Below, piece by piece: positions 13,147-22,658 of a stretch of 40,511 nucleotides of DNA; within the stretch, counting starts at the first letter, position 1, and every line of letters starts with the position of its first letter. Position numbers and translations under genes: made by a program. Below the pieces are notes generated by a model. The model saw only the letters and a program-made list of their open reading frames with translations. It had not been told where the DNA came from and made no database searches. The stretch is from Chromera velia (lineage: Eukaryota; Sar; Chromeraceae), in NCBI GenBank assembly GCA_018398765.1, contig JAHBMJ010005941.1, forward strand, positions 1-40,511, written 5' to 3'.

Positions 13147-13626
13147 GTAAAAAATTTTATCTCACAGTACAGTGTGCCAGTACTATACCAAGCGCAACTC
13201 AATTTGGCAAACCCATATAGCCAATTACGTTTGGGATTGCAAATGTGAAAAATATTTTTATCGTGGAAACAGTTTTTTCATACTTGCAACATGTTTCTGA
13301 TAATATTTGTAAAGTCTGTACAAATTTTCAAGTTCGTACGCGTGACCAATTACGTTTGCAAAAAATATGAAAATTCAAAGTCGGGCGGCCCCGGAAAACG
13401 AATCCTGACTTTGAATTTTCATATTTTTCACAAACGTAATCGGTGGTGCGTACGAACTTGAAAATTTATACAGACTTTACAAATATTATCAGAAACATAT
13501 CGTAAGTCTTAAAAGACTGTTTACACGATAAAAATCTTTTTCATATTTGCAATCACAATCGTAATCATGCCAAATTGAGTTGCACTTGGTATATGTATCA
13601 AAAGTATGGATGGATTAAAATTTTAC
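13147..13626. repeat. Long imperfect palindrome (fold-back element or MITE-like)
   Basis: The left arm (about 13147-13382) is the reverse complement of the right arm (about 13406-13626), with small substitutions and indels. Matching stretches include TCTGATAATATTTGTAAAGT, TTTTCAAGTTCGTACG and GAAAATTCAAAGTC. The loop is about 23 bp and GC-rich (GGCGGCCCCGG). The outer ends share GTAAAA/TTTTAC. There is no ORF inside. It could be a non-autonomous fold-back transposon or a hairpin RNA locus. No clear target duplication was found. Confidence 0.85.
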
Positions 13627-14162
13627 GTTCACGAAAAAAAAAAAAAGGCTTGCAGTCTACCTTGCAGTGGCTCTTAAGCTATAGTGTGCTGTCTGACTAT
13701 TCATGACAAACAGCCTCCGGCAGGGACAAGGTGCATGCGCTTCGTCAGAAGCTCGTATACGTAGGACATAAGGCGAGCGGGCCGGGCCGGGTCCGGCCAC
13801 CTTAGTAGCTCGGTGATTGATGTTGTCCTCGAGATGTCTTGAGTATTCCTGAGTCTGTTTCATTTTCTTTTGGGGAACGGTAAGTTCCCCCCCCTTGTCT
13901 TCCGTTGCCTCATGTTGACTCCAAGCATCGAATTCGACATCAACAAAATCAAGACAGAGTCAAGAAGCCGGACAGATAACAGACTGTAGCTGTATCAGAA
14001 AATTGCAGAGGGCGAGACGCGACTTTGCGGTCAGTCCGCAGAGAGGGAGTCAGAGCCTTTTGGCGCACTGGCACGATCGCTTCACGGTCTCACCGTCGTT
14101 CTTCTATTAGTGGGAACGATTTTGTTTGCTGGCCGTGCCCTGGATCTTCGCTTCAACGACAC

Positions 14163-15283
14163 ATGAGCTTCGAAGACGGGGCCACGGAACTTCCATCTGT
14201 CCTCACGAAGAAAAGGGCAGCACCGCATGAGGCGCCGAAGGAAAGAGATGTTTACTTGACGCGCAGAAAGAAATTGGCCGTCTACTTTAGGAGGATCAAC
14301 GAGCTTTTGAAGAGCAGAGAGTGAGTCAGTGGAACAGCCTCAATCCCAATCCCAATCCAAAAAACAAAATGAGCATGGTTTATGAAGGACCCTTTTCAGA
14401 AGCTAAAGAGTCTGTTCTGTGTGGATGCCAGTTTTACTCTGTTACATGTCCGTAACTGTCTGGCTGTCGCTGTGGTCAAGATGCAAGTTTGTTAAAATTG
14501 GACCCACACTCTGGAGCCGCAAATCACAAGCAGGAGTCGGCAGACAATCTTCTGTGTGAAGGTGCATCTTATTCCGACAACGTCTTATTTACGCACGCAA
14601 CCGACAAATGATGCAAGAAGGAAAGGATGGGCATTGTGCAAGAAGGGAAAAATGGGTATTGTGCAAGAAGGGAAGAATGGGCATTGTGCAAGAAGGGAAG
14701 AATGGGCATTGTGCAAGAAGGGAAGGATGGGCATTGTGCAAGAAGGAAAGGATGGGCATTGTGCAAGAAGGGAAGAATGGGCATTGTGCAAGAAGGAAAG
14801 GATGGGCATTGTGCAAGAAGGGAAGGATGGGCATTGTGCAAGAAGGGAAGGATGGGCATAGTGCAAGAAGGAAATGAGGGGACGCAAAGAAAGCGACCCA
14901 AGAGGGGCAGCCAAGCAAAAAAGATGGTCATTGTGGAATCCCGAGAAAGCGTGAAAAAAAAGTCGCCAGGGAAAGTATCATCTACTGAGCCGCCGGCGTC
15001 TTCCCCCTAAGGTTCTGCGTGGGGACAGAAGGAACTGTGCGTGTGAAAAAAAATAATGATGCAGATTTCCAGAAGTTCACGTCCACGCCCTAGGGTCCTG
15101 TATCAGCACGGCTCTTTACCTTGTGCAAGACCTCTCATGCCACTGGCCCGACCTTGCGGTGGACGTCGAGACAAGAACCGTGCAAGTAGTGGATGACCGG
15201 GTGGAGCTCGGCGGGGAGGCCGAGGAGGGGGAAGAAGCTGGAGATCGGATTCCAAGAGTCAGTTCGTGTGCAGTAGTGCGGGG

Positions 15284-15321
<38 letters not shown>

Positions 15322-15376
15322 TGTGTATTGTGTGGTGTGTGGTGTGTGGTGTGTGTGGGTGTGTGGTGTGTGGTGT

Positions 15377-15428
<52 letters not shown>

Positions 15429-15473
15429 TGGGTGTGCGTGCGTGTGCGTGCGTGTGCGTGTGCGTGTGCGTGT

Positions 15474-15506
<33 letters not shown>

Positions 15507-15687
15507 CGCGCGCGCGCGCGTGCTCTGTTTGTGCATGTGTGGCTACGTGTTGCATCTGTGTGCACCTGTACGTGTGTCTGTATGCGTGTTTGTATGTTGG
15601 CCTGTTTGCGTGTGTGTGTGCGCGCGCGCGCGTGCGTGTGCGTGCGCGTTTGTGAGGGTGTGTGTGTGCGGTTGTGCGTGCGCGCGT

Positions 15688-15721
<34 letters not shown>

Positions 15722-15830
15722 TATGTGTGTTCATGCTTTGATGTTCGTGGACGTGTTTTCCCCTTTGTTAGGGGCGCGGAGATGTGAATTCTTTTGTCAG
15801 TTCTTCATCCGTCTCGCTGTCAGTCTCTGA
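14163..15830 (+). CDS. POP7: Alba-fold RNase P/MRP protein subunit, POP7/Rpp20-like
   Basis: Predicted subunit of RNase P and RNase MRP, nuclear ribonucleoproteins that mature tRNA and rRNA; in this family the Alba-fold subunit binds RNA together with its Rpp25/Pop6 partner. Exons by eye: 14163-14320, 15065-15261 and 15772-15830, giving 137 aa (human Rpp20 is about 140 aa). The first junction (GAGA|GTGAGT...GCAG|ATTTCC) closes a Glu codon in phase 2 and joins [20 protein letters not shown] to [20 protein letters not shown], the Alba strand, helix and HxLG-type loop. [10 protein letters not shown] matches the family's later strand, and DRIPRV its TRIR-type end. The start is the first in-frame ATG. 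The last exon is less certain: donor A|GTTCGT is weak, and the frame is also open through the GT repeat. Intron 1 carries a 25-bp satellite and intron 2 a (GT)n tract. Confidence 0.75.
14609..14876. repeat. 25-bp minisatellite in intron 1 of the POP7-like gene
   Basis: The core GGGCATTGTGCAAGAAGG recurs at 14629, 14654, 14679, 14704, 14729, 14754, 14779, 14804, 14829 and 14854: ten copies at exact 25-bp spacing, plus a partial leading copy. Because 25 is not a multiple of three and the unit lacks stops, all frames on both strands stay open. The resulting ORFs (KDGHCARRE and similar) are not evidence of coding. Confidence 0.95.
15283..15725. repeat. (GT)n / GC-rich dinucleotide tract in intron 2
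   Basis: Degenerate GT repeat with TGTGGT, GTGCGT and CGCGCG variants, including short alternating CG runs near 15507-15520 and 15620-15632. Such sequence can adopt Z-DNA. It separates the second and third exons of the POP7-like gene. Confidence 0.9.
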
Positions 15831-16880
15831 CCGCAGTGGATGAGGCGCCATCAAGCTGCAGGCCACCCGTCAAGGTGACAGATGCTTTTGTCTTGGCCAT
15901 TTCTCTGTGCAGGTGTCATCTACAGTGCGGAATGTTTCTGGAATTTCGATACGTCTCAGGCGGGGGAAAGTTCTGCTAAACAAGAAATAGGGCAAAACAG
16001 AGAGAACATATTTTTTTTTTTACCACTGGCACGTAGTATGATCGGCATATTATTAGCATTTATGCGGACGTCAGATAACTGGCACGCAGGTCTAGGGCTC
16101 CGGCCCCGAACACAATGTAATCCTGTAATGCACTAGGTAATACACAATTTCTTTTATAATTATTTATAATTAAACGCTTATTAAACATAATATAACAACT
16201 TTGAATTTTTGAATAATATATCTTGTCTAATGTTATGAATTGATTTGATTGATTGATTGATTGATATGTTCCGCCCTAGGAATGATTTGGAAGGTCCTAG
16301 GGAAGGTTTTGCTATGACGCTTACATCTAGTCTTATACGTACAGTGCTCTAGGGCACCACTAAATCACTATCACGTCGAGCGCTCGGCATTGGGGCAGGA
16401 GGCCAATCCTTCAGACATTAATCCTATCCTATCTTAATCCTATCCTATCGTATCCTTTGTATAACTTGAAGTATATGTTAGATAAAGAAAACCAGTCTTT
16501 CTCTGTAACTTTAGATTCAAAGTTTAGAATTAAGTTTAGTCCTTTAGATTGATTGATTGATTGATATGTTCCGCCCTAGGGCCTTCCCGCTATGTCTATC
16601 TGTCGAGTTAAGTAGAGTCAAACCCTAAGTCAAACCAGTTCTATATAAAAAAATATTAAAAACTATTCTAAACTTTGTTGAATTGAAAGTCTGAACACTC
16701 AGTGAAAAACTTAGAATCTCTGATTCAAGGCAAAATACTTTAATTTTTTTTTTTTAAAGAAAAAAGCATGTGAAAAAGCTTATAGTTGTGCGAGGTCTCT
16801 CAAAACTTTTTTTAGCTTAAATATTTGCTTGTTATTTTTCTCCAAAAAAAGAACGATACATCAGCATCAGCATGCATCAT
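15831..16880. other. Convergent intergenic region
   Basis: This lies between the end of the plus-strand POP7-like gene and the stop of the minus-strand transporter. The first ~300 bp look like 3' UTR; from 16130 it is AT-rich with repeats (annotated separately). No gene is supported. A-rich and T-rich runs near 16745-16860 may include the transporter's polyadenylation region. Confidence 0.45.
16240..16580 (-). mobile_element. SINE/LINE-like 3' tails with (TCAA)n ends
   Basis: The string (ATTG)n-ATATGTTCCGCCCTAGG occurs twice, at about 16243-16280 and 16547-16580, 300 bp apart. Read on the minus strand, each is CCTAGGGCGGAACATA followed by (TCAA)n, the layout of a retroposon 3' end with a short tandem tail. 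Inside, the minus strand carries GTGATTTAGTGGTGCCCTAG (about 16341-16365), loosely like a tRNA A-box region; a close relative lies near 38279-38305. No reverse transcriptase is present, so it would be non-autonomous. Confidence 0.45.
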
Positions 16881-18797
16881 TCATGCTGCGGTTGCAAGCA
16901 CGTACACAAGCATCACTGCGAATGCCGCCATGAACAAAACTCCTGCGATACAGAGAGAAACGAGAAACCATCCTGGCCGGACTGAGACAGGCATCTCTCT
17001 TCCCCACTTTGTCACCATCAGATTGAAAGCCGCCACAAAAGGGGACTCAAAGAAAAGAATGATGGTGGTAATGTCAATCAACCTTTTGAGATCTTGACCG
17101 AAAAAAAAGAGAACAAGAAGACACCCTCCTGTCAGCAGAAGATTCAACAGCGCATACAGAGTACAAAACCTCTGCAGAAGCGAGGTGAACACAAGGGAAA
17201 CTTTTGAAATAAACACGCCACAGCCTCCTTTGAGGCTCGCAGTCGGACCGCGAGAGAGCCGAGAGCTCTGTAACAAATCTGCCATGGTGCTTTGACGCGT
17301 CACTCGTCCAAACTCCTCCGCTCTCTCTTTCTCTTCCTCCTCCCCTTCCTCATTTCTCTTCCATTTCTTTCCACTTTCTGATCTTCTCAAAGAAGACACG
17401 GCACCTATGATCACAGGCCCCGCCTCTGCCTCTGCCTCGGGGCTGACCTTTCTTCCCTTATATACACCTCCCGACAATTTCAACGAAGCACCCCCCTCCA
17501 TCCTCTGTTGCTGAAATTCCAGGTCTCTCTCTTCCTCTCCATCTTCGTCCTCGTCCTCCGAAGACTCTCTCTCTGCTTCTCTCATCTCTTCTGCTCCTGC
17601 GGCAACAGTCCCTCCTTCTAATTCTTCTCCCCCCCCTTCCTCAATACCACTCGCTGCACTGTCTACGTCTGCATCATCTGCATCTTCCCCCTCCGCACCT
17701 CCACCCGGAGGTACGCGGAGAACGTTCCCGCACTCCTCCAGGACGCGCACGTACCCGTCCTGCACAGTCAAGCTGGTTGAAAACATCGTTGCCCACGTCG
17801 CGATGGCCACCACATACCTGGCCCATGGGCCCAGACTTGACTCAAACAGCTCCACCAATCTACGGGCAAACAATGCTGCGTTGCCCGGAAAGCCCAGAGC
17901 GGACCCGAACATAACGTATGCACCCACAACGTTAAAACACACCGCCAGGAGCGCGCAAACCAGGTAACCAAAAAGGAAATCGCACAATGTTCCTCTCACA
18001 GACGCTTCCAGACTTTCCACCACATTGGCATCTGAGTCTTTTCTGTTTCTTCGTCTCATCACCTCTTTCTTTTTCTCCACTGTCCACAACGAGTTGAAAG
18101 CGGAAGTCTCACACGGCCCCGGCATATTCCCCATCAACGAAATGACGAAGGGCAAGTGTGTAGAAAAGATTTCCGAGATGGGTTCGGGGGGGGGCCAGGT
18201 GTTCATCGGGCCTCTGATCAGACAGCCCACAGTGGCCACAACGATACAGACAACAAGAACTACCGCGACCAACTTGATCAAGTTGTCGAGAAGAGAATAC
18301 CTTCCCGAGATCAAGAGAACAGAGTTGAACAAAAGAATACAGAGCGACAGCCAAGGCAGTCCAAAGCTATCGGGAATTTTGAACAGGAACGCCATCATGC
18401 CTGCTGTGACAAGCGTCACCACCGAGGTCAGAGGAACGGAAACGAGAAGAACAATCCCGAAATAAACACTCACCATCCACACGCTGTGGATTCGGTAGCC
18501 TCGGATGATGCTGGTGTGCGTGGCTGCAGCGTACCGAGTGGTGAACTCAAAAACAGGATACTTGACCAGGTTCGCCATGATGATAAACGGAAGCAACTGG
18601 AGACCAAAATCTGCTCCCGCTCTGGTGCTTTGAACAAGATGACTTGTCCCAACATGAGCACTGGCCATCACAATGCCTGGACCCACTTTCTCCCACACAG
18701 TTTTCCACTTTGAGGCGCCCTTTCCTGGGCGATGGGACTTCCCATCGTTCCCTGGAAGCGCAGGGGGGGAGGTGGGGGGCTGCTCGCGTGTGTCCAT
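16881..18797 (-). CDS. NRAMP-related divalent metal transporter, intronless
   Basis: Predicted multi-pass membrane transporter (638 aa, single exon) of the NRAMP/SLC11 superfamily, most like the bacterial NRAMP-related branch. TM1 reads GPGIVMASAHVGTSHLVQST (residues 39-58) followed by RAGADFG; the canonical metal-binding DPGN is absent. TM6 reads MGNMPGPCETSAFNSLW (222-238) instead of the usual MPHN-type motif. About eleven hydrophobic segments are visible: 41-60, 65-85, 106-138, 147-164, 170-195, 213-235, 270-300, 325-345, 535-565, 575-595 and 608-636. A hydrophilic, Glu/Asp/Ser-rich insert (about 362-525) splits TM8 from TM9 and is atypical for the family. Loss of the metal motifs means the substrate could be Mg2+ or another ion rather than Mn/Fe. 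The stop is TGA at 16883-16881. The gene is divergent from the KA1 gene, with 707 bp between the starts. Confidence 0.85.
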   Translation of the reverse strand: MDTREQPPTSPPALPGNDGKSHRPGKGASKWKTVWEKVGPGIVMASAHVGTSHLVQSTRAGADFGLQLLPFIIMANLVKYPVFEFTTRYAAATHTSIIRGYRIHSVWMVSVYFGIVLLVSVPLTSVVTLVTAGMMAFLFKIPDSFGLPWLSLCILLFNSVLLISGRYSLLDNLIKLVAVVLVVCIVVATVGCLIRGPMNTWPPPEPISEIFSTHLPFVISLMGNMPGPCETSAFNSLWTVEKKKEVMRRRNRKDSDANVVESLEASVRGTLCDFLFGYLVCALLAVCFNVVGAYVMFGSALGFPGNAALFARRLVELFESSLGPWARYVVAIATWATMFSTSLTVQDGYVRVLEECGNVLRVPPGGGAEGEDADDADVDSAASGIEEGGGEELEGGTVAAGAEEMREAERESSEDEDEDGEEERDLEFQQQRMEGGASLKLSGGVYKGRKVSPEAEAEAGPVIIGAVSSLRRSESGKKWKRNEEGEEEEKERAEEFGRVTRQSTMADLLQSSRLSRGPTASLKGGCGVFISKVSLVFTSLLQRFCTLYALLNLLLTGGCLLVLFFFGQDLKRLIDITTIILFFESPFVAAFNLMVTKWGREMPVSVRPGWFLVSLCIAGVLFMAAFAVMLVYVLATAA

Positions 18798-19504
18798 GTG
18801 TACTGACTGTCAGACGATCGAAGCCGAAACGAGACGGCAAGACCAGAAGTCAAAGCTTGAAGGCTGAATGTGAGCGATTTTACTAGCTCTGACAGGAGTG
18901 GTAGCAGTCAGTAACCGCGTGCAGCGACACGGACTTCATTGATTATGCCTCGTCTGTTCCCGGAACAAAACCGTGATGACATGCACAACAAAGCAGTACT
19001 CATGTAGTGTCGAAAAGTGGGTCGAAAGATCTTCCAGGTCTTTCACGGTTTCACCATCGATCTGCATGTATCTTTTGGGTTTTTCTGAGCCCGGTGCCGC
19101 GCCCCGGCACGCAGCTTTTTCTTCGCAGGGCCCCGGGGCATTGCAGCTATTTGCAGCTAGCTAGGGGTCCACCCAGAGTTTGGGGCCCAACCGTGTCTGA
19201 CGGAAATTCGCGGACGTCGATCGGTCACAGGCTCCTTTTCAGTTCTTTTCTCCAGAATACTGATCATCTGTAGCGGCAGCCCGTGGTCAGACTTCCAACT
19301 CTGGAACACGACAATCGATGCCGATGCTCTAGAGGAGGCCAACTGCTCGGATGGTGCAAAGTGAGGTCGTGGGTTGTGTCCCAACGGTCAGTCAAAAGTG
19401 AGGTCAGGCAGGTTGATCGATCGAGACGGAAGTAGCGGGACGCCGGCTTTAAGGTGTCTTGGAAACGAACTAGAGTTTTTCTAGTCGATCCGAAGGGGGA
19501 AATC
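18798..19504. promoter_or_regulatory. Divergent intergenic region between transporter and KA1 gene
   Basis: This 707-bp spacer lies between two divergent start codons and must hold both promoters. No TATA box or Inr can be singled out. GC-rich patches (GCCCCGGGGC near 19129-19138) and a GGTCAG-rich stretch near 19280-19400 are present. Confidence 0.5.
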
Positions 19505-22270
19505 ATGGACACCCGTACCTCGGCTCATAATGGAGGTGAAGATGGGCTTTGGGAGTTTACCCCCCTTTCGCGGAAACTGATGGAATCTTCAACAGATCTG
19601 ACCATGACTTCAAGGCCCCAAACGAGTCCCCAGGAACCAAGTGAAGCATCAACCCCTTTCTTGCACAGCGGGCGAAACGCTGGACCGGTGCAGCCGCTGA
19701 GCCACCCCCCTCAAGTTTTCGACATGGGCGATGACGTCAACAGGTGGGCACGTGTGCGGTTGGTTCCTTGGACTGCGTCTCCTCGATCTGTTTGAATACA
19801 GACACATTATTCTTGCTTTCAATTGCGGGCCTGTTGGAGAGGCTGGGAAGGAAAAAGGACCCGCCATCCTAGGTTACTTCTGTCTTCTCAGTATCTGCTC
19901 AGTGAAAGGAGTCGCAGAAGTGACAGGGAAGCGAATGCTTTCACGCGTTCGCGGGAAGAAGTGCATTCATAGGAAAGAGACGGCAGGCAGCATTCAGAGT
20001 TGACATCCCAAACCAACCCTTTCCCCTTTGCGTGCTTGCAGGGGGGTTGTAATTCCGATGGCCCCTGCCTTTCCTTTTCGGATGGACAACCCTTCACGCA
20101 CCGTCCCGAAAAAGAAAGGCAAGCCCCTCCACTCTTCTCTCTTCTGTCTGTCGGTCTGTCTGTCTGTCTGTTTGTGTTCTGGCCCCCGGCCAACGGTAAC
20201 TTGAAGTAACCTCCGGATGAAAATGTAATTGCGGACGGATGTCAGAAGGATCAGTGTGCGTGTTAGCTCTGCGTGCGTCAGATTCTGCTGATTTTCGGGG
20301 GCCGCGGTGTGCTCCTTGGAGCATTGCAATATATGAAGAGGACAAGAGAGAAACGCACAGGCTGTCTGTCAGACAGCTCAGAGTCTGTCCATCTGTCCGT
20401 CTTCCTGTCTCTGTTGTCATGCATCGTCTCTCGACTCTGTCTCTCTGCCTGTCTGCCTACCGCCCTGCCTGCCCTGAAGCCAGCGAGTCTTGTGAGGAGT
20501 CCCGGCAACACCCTCATCCGCTCAGCCCCCAGTTATCCAATTCCTCTACCCCTTTCTGCATGATTCTGCCTGTGAGCTTCTCTGGTTGATTCTAACCATT
20601 TGTAGACTCCTTCCTGTTGCCTCGCACCTGCCTGTGCAGTCAGCGAAGACCATTTTTCCTCCCCCGATGGACTGCACAAGGAGGAAGTGAAACTTGACCA
20701 ACTGAAACCTTTTTTGAGGAGTATAGACACGAAGTCGACACGAGCTCTTGACGACTTTGAACCTTTTTCAGACATGTGTAAGTCCGTCTAGTCTAGTCTA
20801 GTCTAGTCAGATAGGCCGTCAGAAGGAAGTGTCAAGGGAGACTGTTGTTTCCGGTGAGAGAATCCATCTGGAGATTCCATCGTTTTCTTTCTTCTTATCC
20901 GTTCCTACGTGCCTACGTTCTGTGTTCGCCGTCAAGAGCGTCCCTGTTCCTTCTCGTTGTTTTTCTCTGTCCTTTCTGTTCACTTCTCATATTTTTTTTC
21001 TTGTTTGTGTTCCTCTGTGCTTCCCTTCTCAAGTCTGACTTGTCTTATCCTGGTGGGCGTTCGCGAACTTGCTGATTCAATTTGATTGATTGACTCATTG
21101 AGTGAGTGAGTGAGTGAGTGAGTGGGTGAGTGAGTGAGTGGGTGAGTGAGTGAGTGAGTGAGTAAGTGAGTGAGTGAGTGAGTGAGTAAGCGAGTAAATG
21201 AGTGAGGAGCGACTGATTGACTTTGACTGTCCGTCTCTTTAATTCAATCAGTTGCAATTTTTCCTTTGTTGCCGAACATCCCGGGCCCCCCCGCTGCCCG
21301 CAGATCTGCCCCCTGTGGAGCCGGAGTCGGTCCTCTTCGTCTTCAGCAGGACGACCCTCTTTTTCGTGGACAGCCCGGCTAGCACCGCCAACCTTCTCGC
21401 CAATTGTCTTTACATGCCCAATCGGGGTTGGGAGGTGCACACAGTGCCTGAGAAGTTTTCGGTCCGTTGATTCGATCGTTGGTTGCTTTGCCCGATCAAA
21501 AGGGGGAAGGGGAGGGGTAGAATGGACATACCGGATGATGGGAAAAAGTGAGCAAACAGAAAGTTGCACCTCAAAATCACAAAAATTGATCTTCACAGCG
21601 AAGTATCTCTCAAAGGAAAACTGAAATGACGTGGCAACCGAAACTTTTCAAAACAAGATTGAGGATCATGTTTGTTCCTCTGGGCTCATTTCTCTGCGTT
21701 CCTTCCAACGCTGGGTGGGTTGATGTCTGTCTGCCGCATCTTTCTTGAGGAGAGAGATCGAACGAGAGAGAGAGATCATATCTGGGAGTTCTTCTTTTGA
21801 AAGAAGAACGTGAAGATGTGGACGACTCACAGATGCATGTTTGAAACATCTTCGCCGTCTGCCAAAAGAAAAGTATTTCCCCTTCTCACTGCAGCTGACA
21901 GCTGTTTGCAACACTTCCCCGGAGCCTGTGACGGTGGAGGTCCTCTTCTTCCGTTCGTCGTTCGAGGGAACGAAGGCGACCGCGATGGAGTTGAGACGGC
22001 TGGAAGGGGACGCCTTGGCCTTCAGCCGTCTGTTCTGCGGGTTGAAAGAGCAAGTCCGGAAGGCGGGGGTGCTGCTGGGCTCACAGGGGAAGGGCAAGGG
22101 GGGGAGGGTGGATGAGAGGGGCAACGTGAACGTGTCGGCGATGGACACAGCATGGGATGGTCAGCCTGCCCGCCTCCTGACTGCCTGCCTGCCTGCCTGC
22201 TCTACTTCTTCTCCTTCGTATCGCTCGCCTCTCTCTCTCTCCTCTACTTCTTCTCCTTCCTATCGCCCGC

Positions 22271-22323
<53 letters not shown>

Positions 22324-22658
22324 AGTGTGTGTGTGTGTTGTAACCCCGTTTTCAAACTCTCTCTGCGTATGTGGGTGCATGGAGGGAACGGGGCCTCTGT
22401 TCTTTGCTTCTGCTTTGTTGTTTCCGCTCTCCACAAAATCCCCCCTCCCACTTGGCCTCCGACTCTGACTCTGACTTTGTTCCGTGGACCGTTAAAGGTC
22501 GGTGAGCGAGTGAGTGAGTGATGGAGTAAGTGAGTGTGTGTGTGTGTGTGTATGTGTGTGACGAGTGTCTTGTCACGTCATTGCTTGCTTGCCTGCTTGC
22601 AGGACTTCTCGACATGCCCTCGAGGGACCCCCTCTCCCCCCCTATCCCTGTCCTTTGA
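19505..22658 (+). CDS. KA1-like domain protein without a kinase domain
   Basis: Six exons by eye: 19505-19743, 20042-20118, 20640-20777, 21304-21461, 21895-22159 and 22603-22658. They give 310 aa, and phases 2,1,1,0,1 close at every junction. Residues 1-150 are polar and low in hydrophobics, apart from GVVIPMAPAFPFRM (81-94). Residues about 159-258 resemble the C-terminal KA1 fold of MARK, AMPK-alpha and CIPK kinases: SPASTANLLANCLYMPNRGW aligns with the family's 'S...II..L...A..LGF' helix, PVTVEVLFFR with its strand, and ELRRLEGDALAFSRLFCGLK (236-255) with 'RKSGGDTLEFHKFYKNL'. In that family KA1 binds acidic phospholipids or the kinase itself. No kinase domain lies upstream, so the protein may be a stand-alone adaptor. 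Intron 2 uses a GC donor (AAAG|GCAAGC). The match is by eye. Confidence 0.6.
20119..20120 (+). other. Probable GC-AG intron donor
   Basis: The exon ending at 20118 is followed by GCAAGC rather than GT. No in-phase GT donor lies within the exon, while AAAG|GCAAGC matches the known GC-donor consensus and makes the phase-1 join to the exon at 20640 work (Val codon). Confidence 0.55.
20788..20810. repeat. (GTCTA)n pentamer near an intron start
   Basis: About four copies of GTCTA start 10 bases past the GTAAGT donor at 20778. This is another short tandem expansion just inside an intron of the KA1 gene. Confidence 0.85.
21085..21206. repeat. (GAGT)n tetranucleotide tract
   Basis: About 120 bp of GAGT units with occasional GGGT, AAGT and GCGA variants, inside intron 3 of the KA1 gene. 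The complementary SLTHSLTH frame is an artefact of the repeat. Confidence 0.95.
22181..22340. repeat. CCTG, CT and GT simple repeats in intron 5
   Basis: CCTGCCTG follows the donor GTCAGC by about 20 bases. Then come two copies of a TCTACTTCTTCTCCTTC segment about 45 bp apart, then (CT)n and (GT)n. All lie within intron 5 (22160-22602) of the KA1 gene. Confidence 0.9.

Noticed and set aside
14609-14876. CRISPR-like regularly spaced repeat
   Set aside because: Units are directly tandem with no unique spacers, and the host is eukaryotic.
14569-15010. Overlapping ORFs of about 100-127 codons on both strands
   Set aside because: They come from a 25-bp tandem repeat without stops. They lie inside an intron whose flanking exons join in phase.
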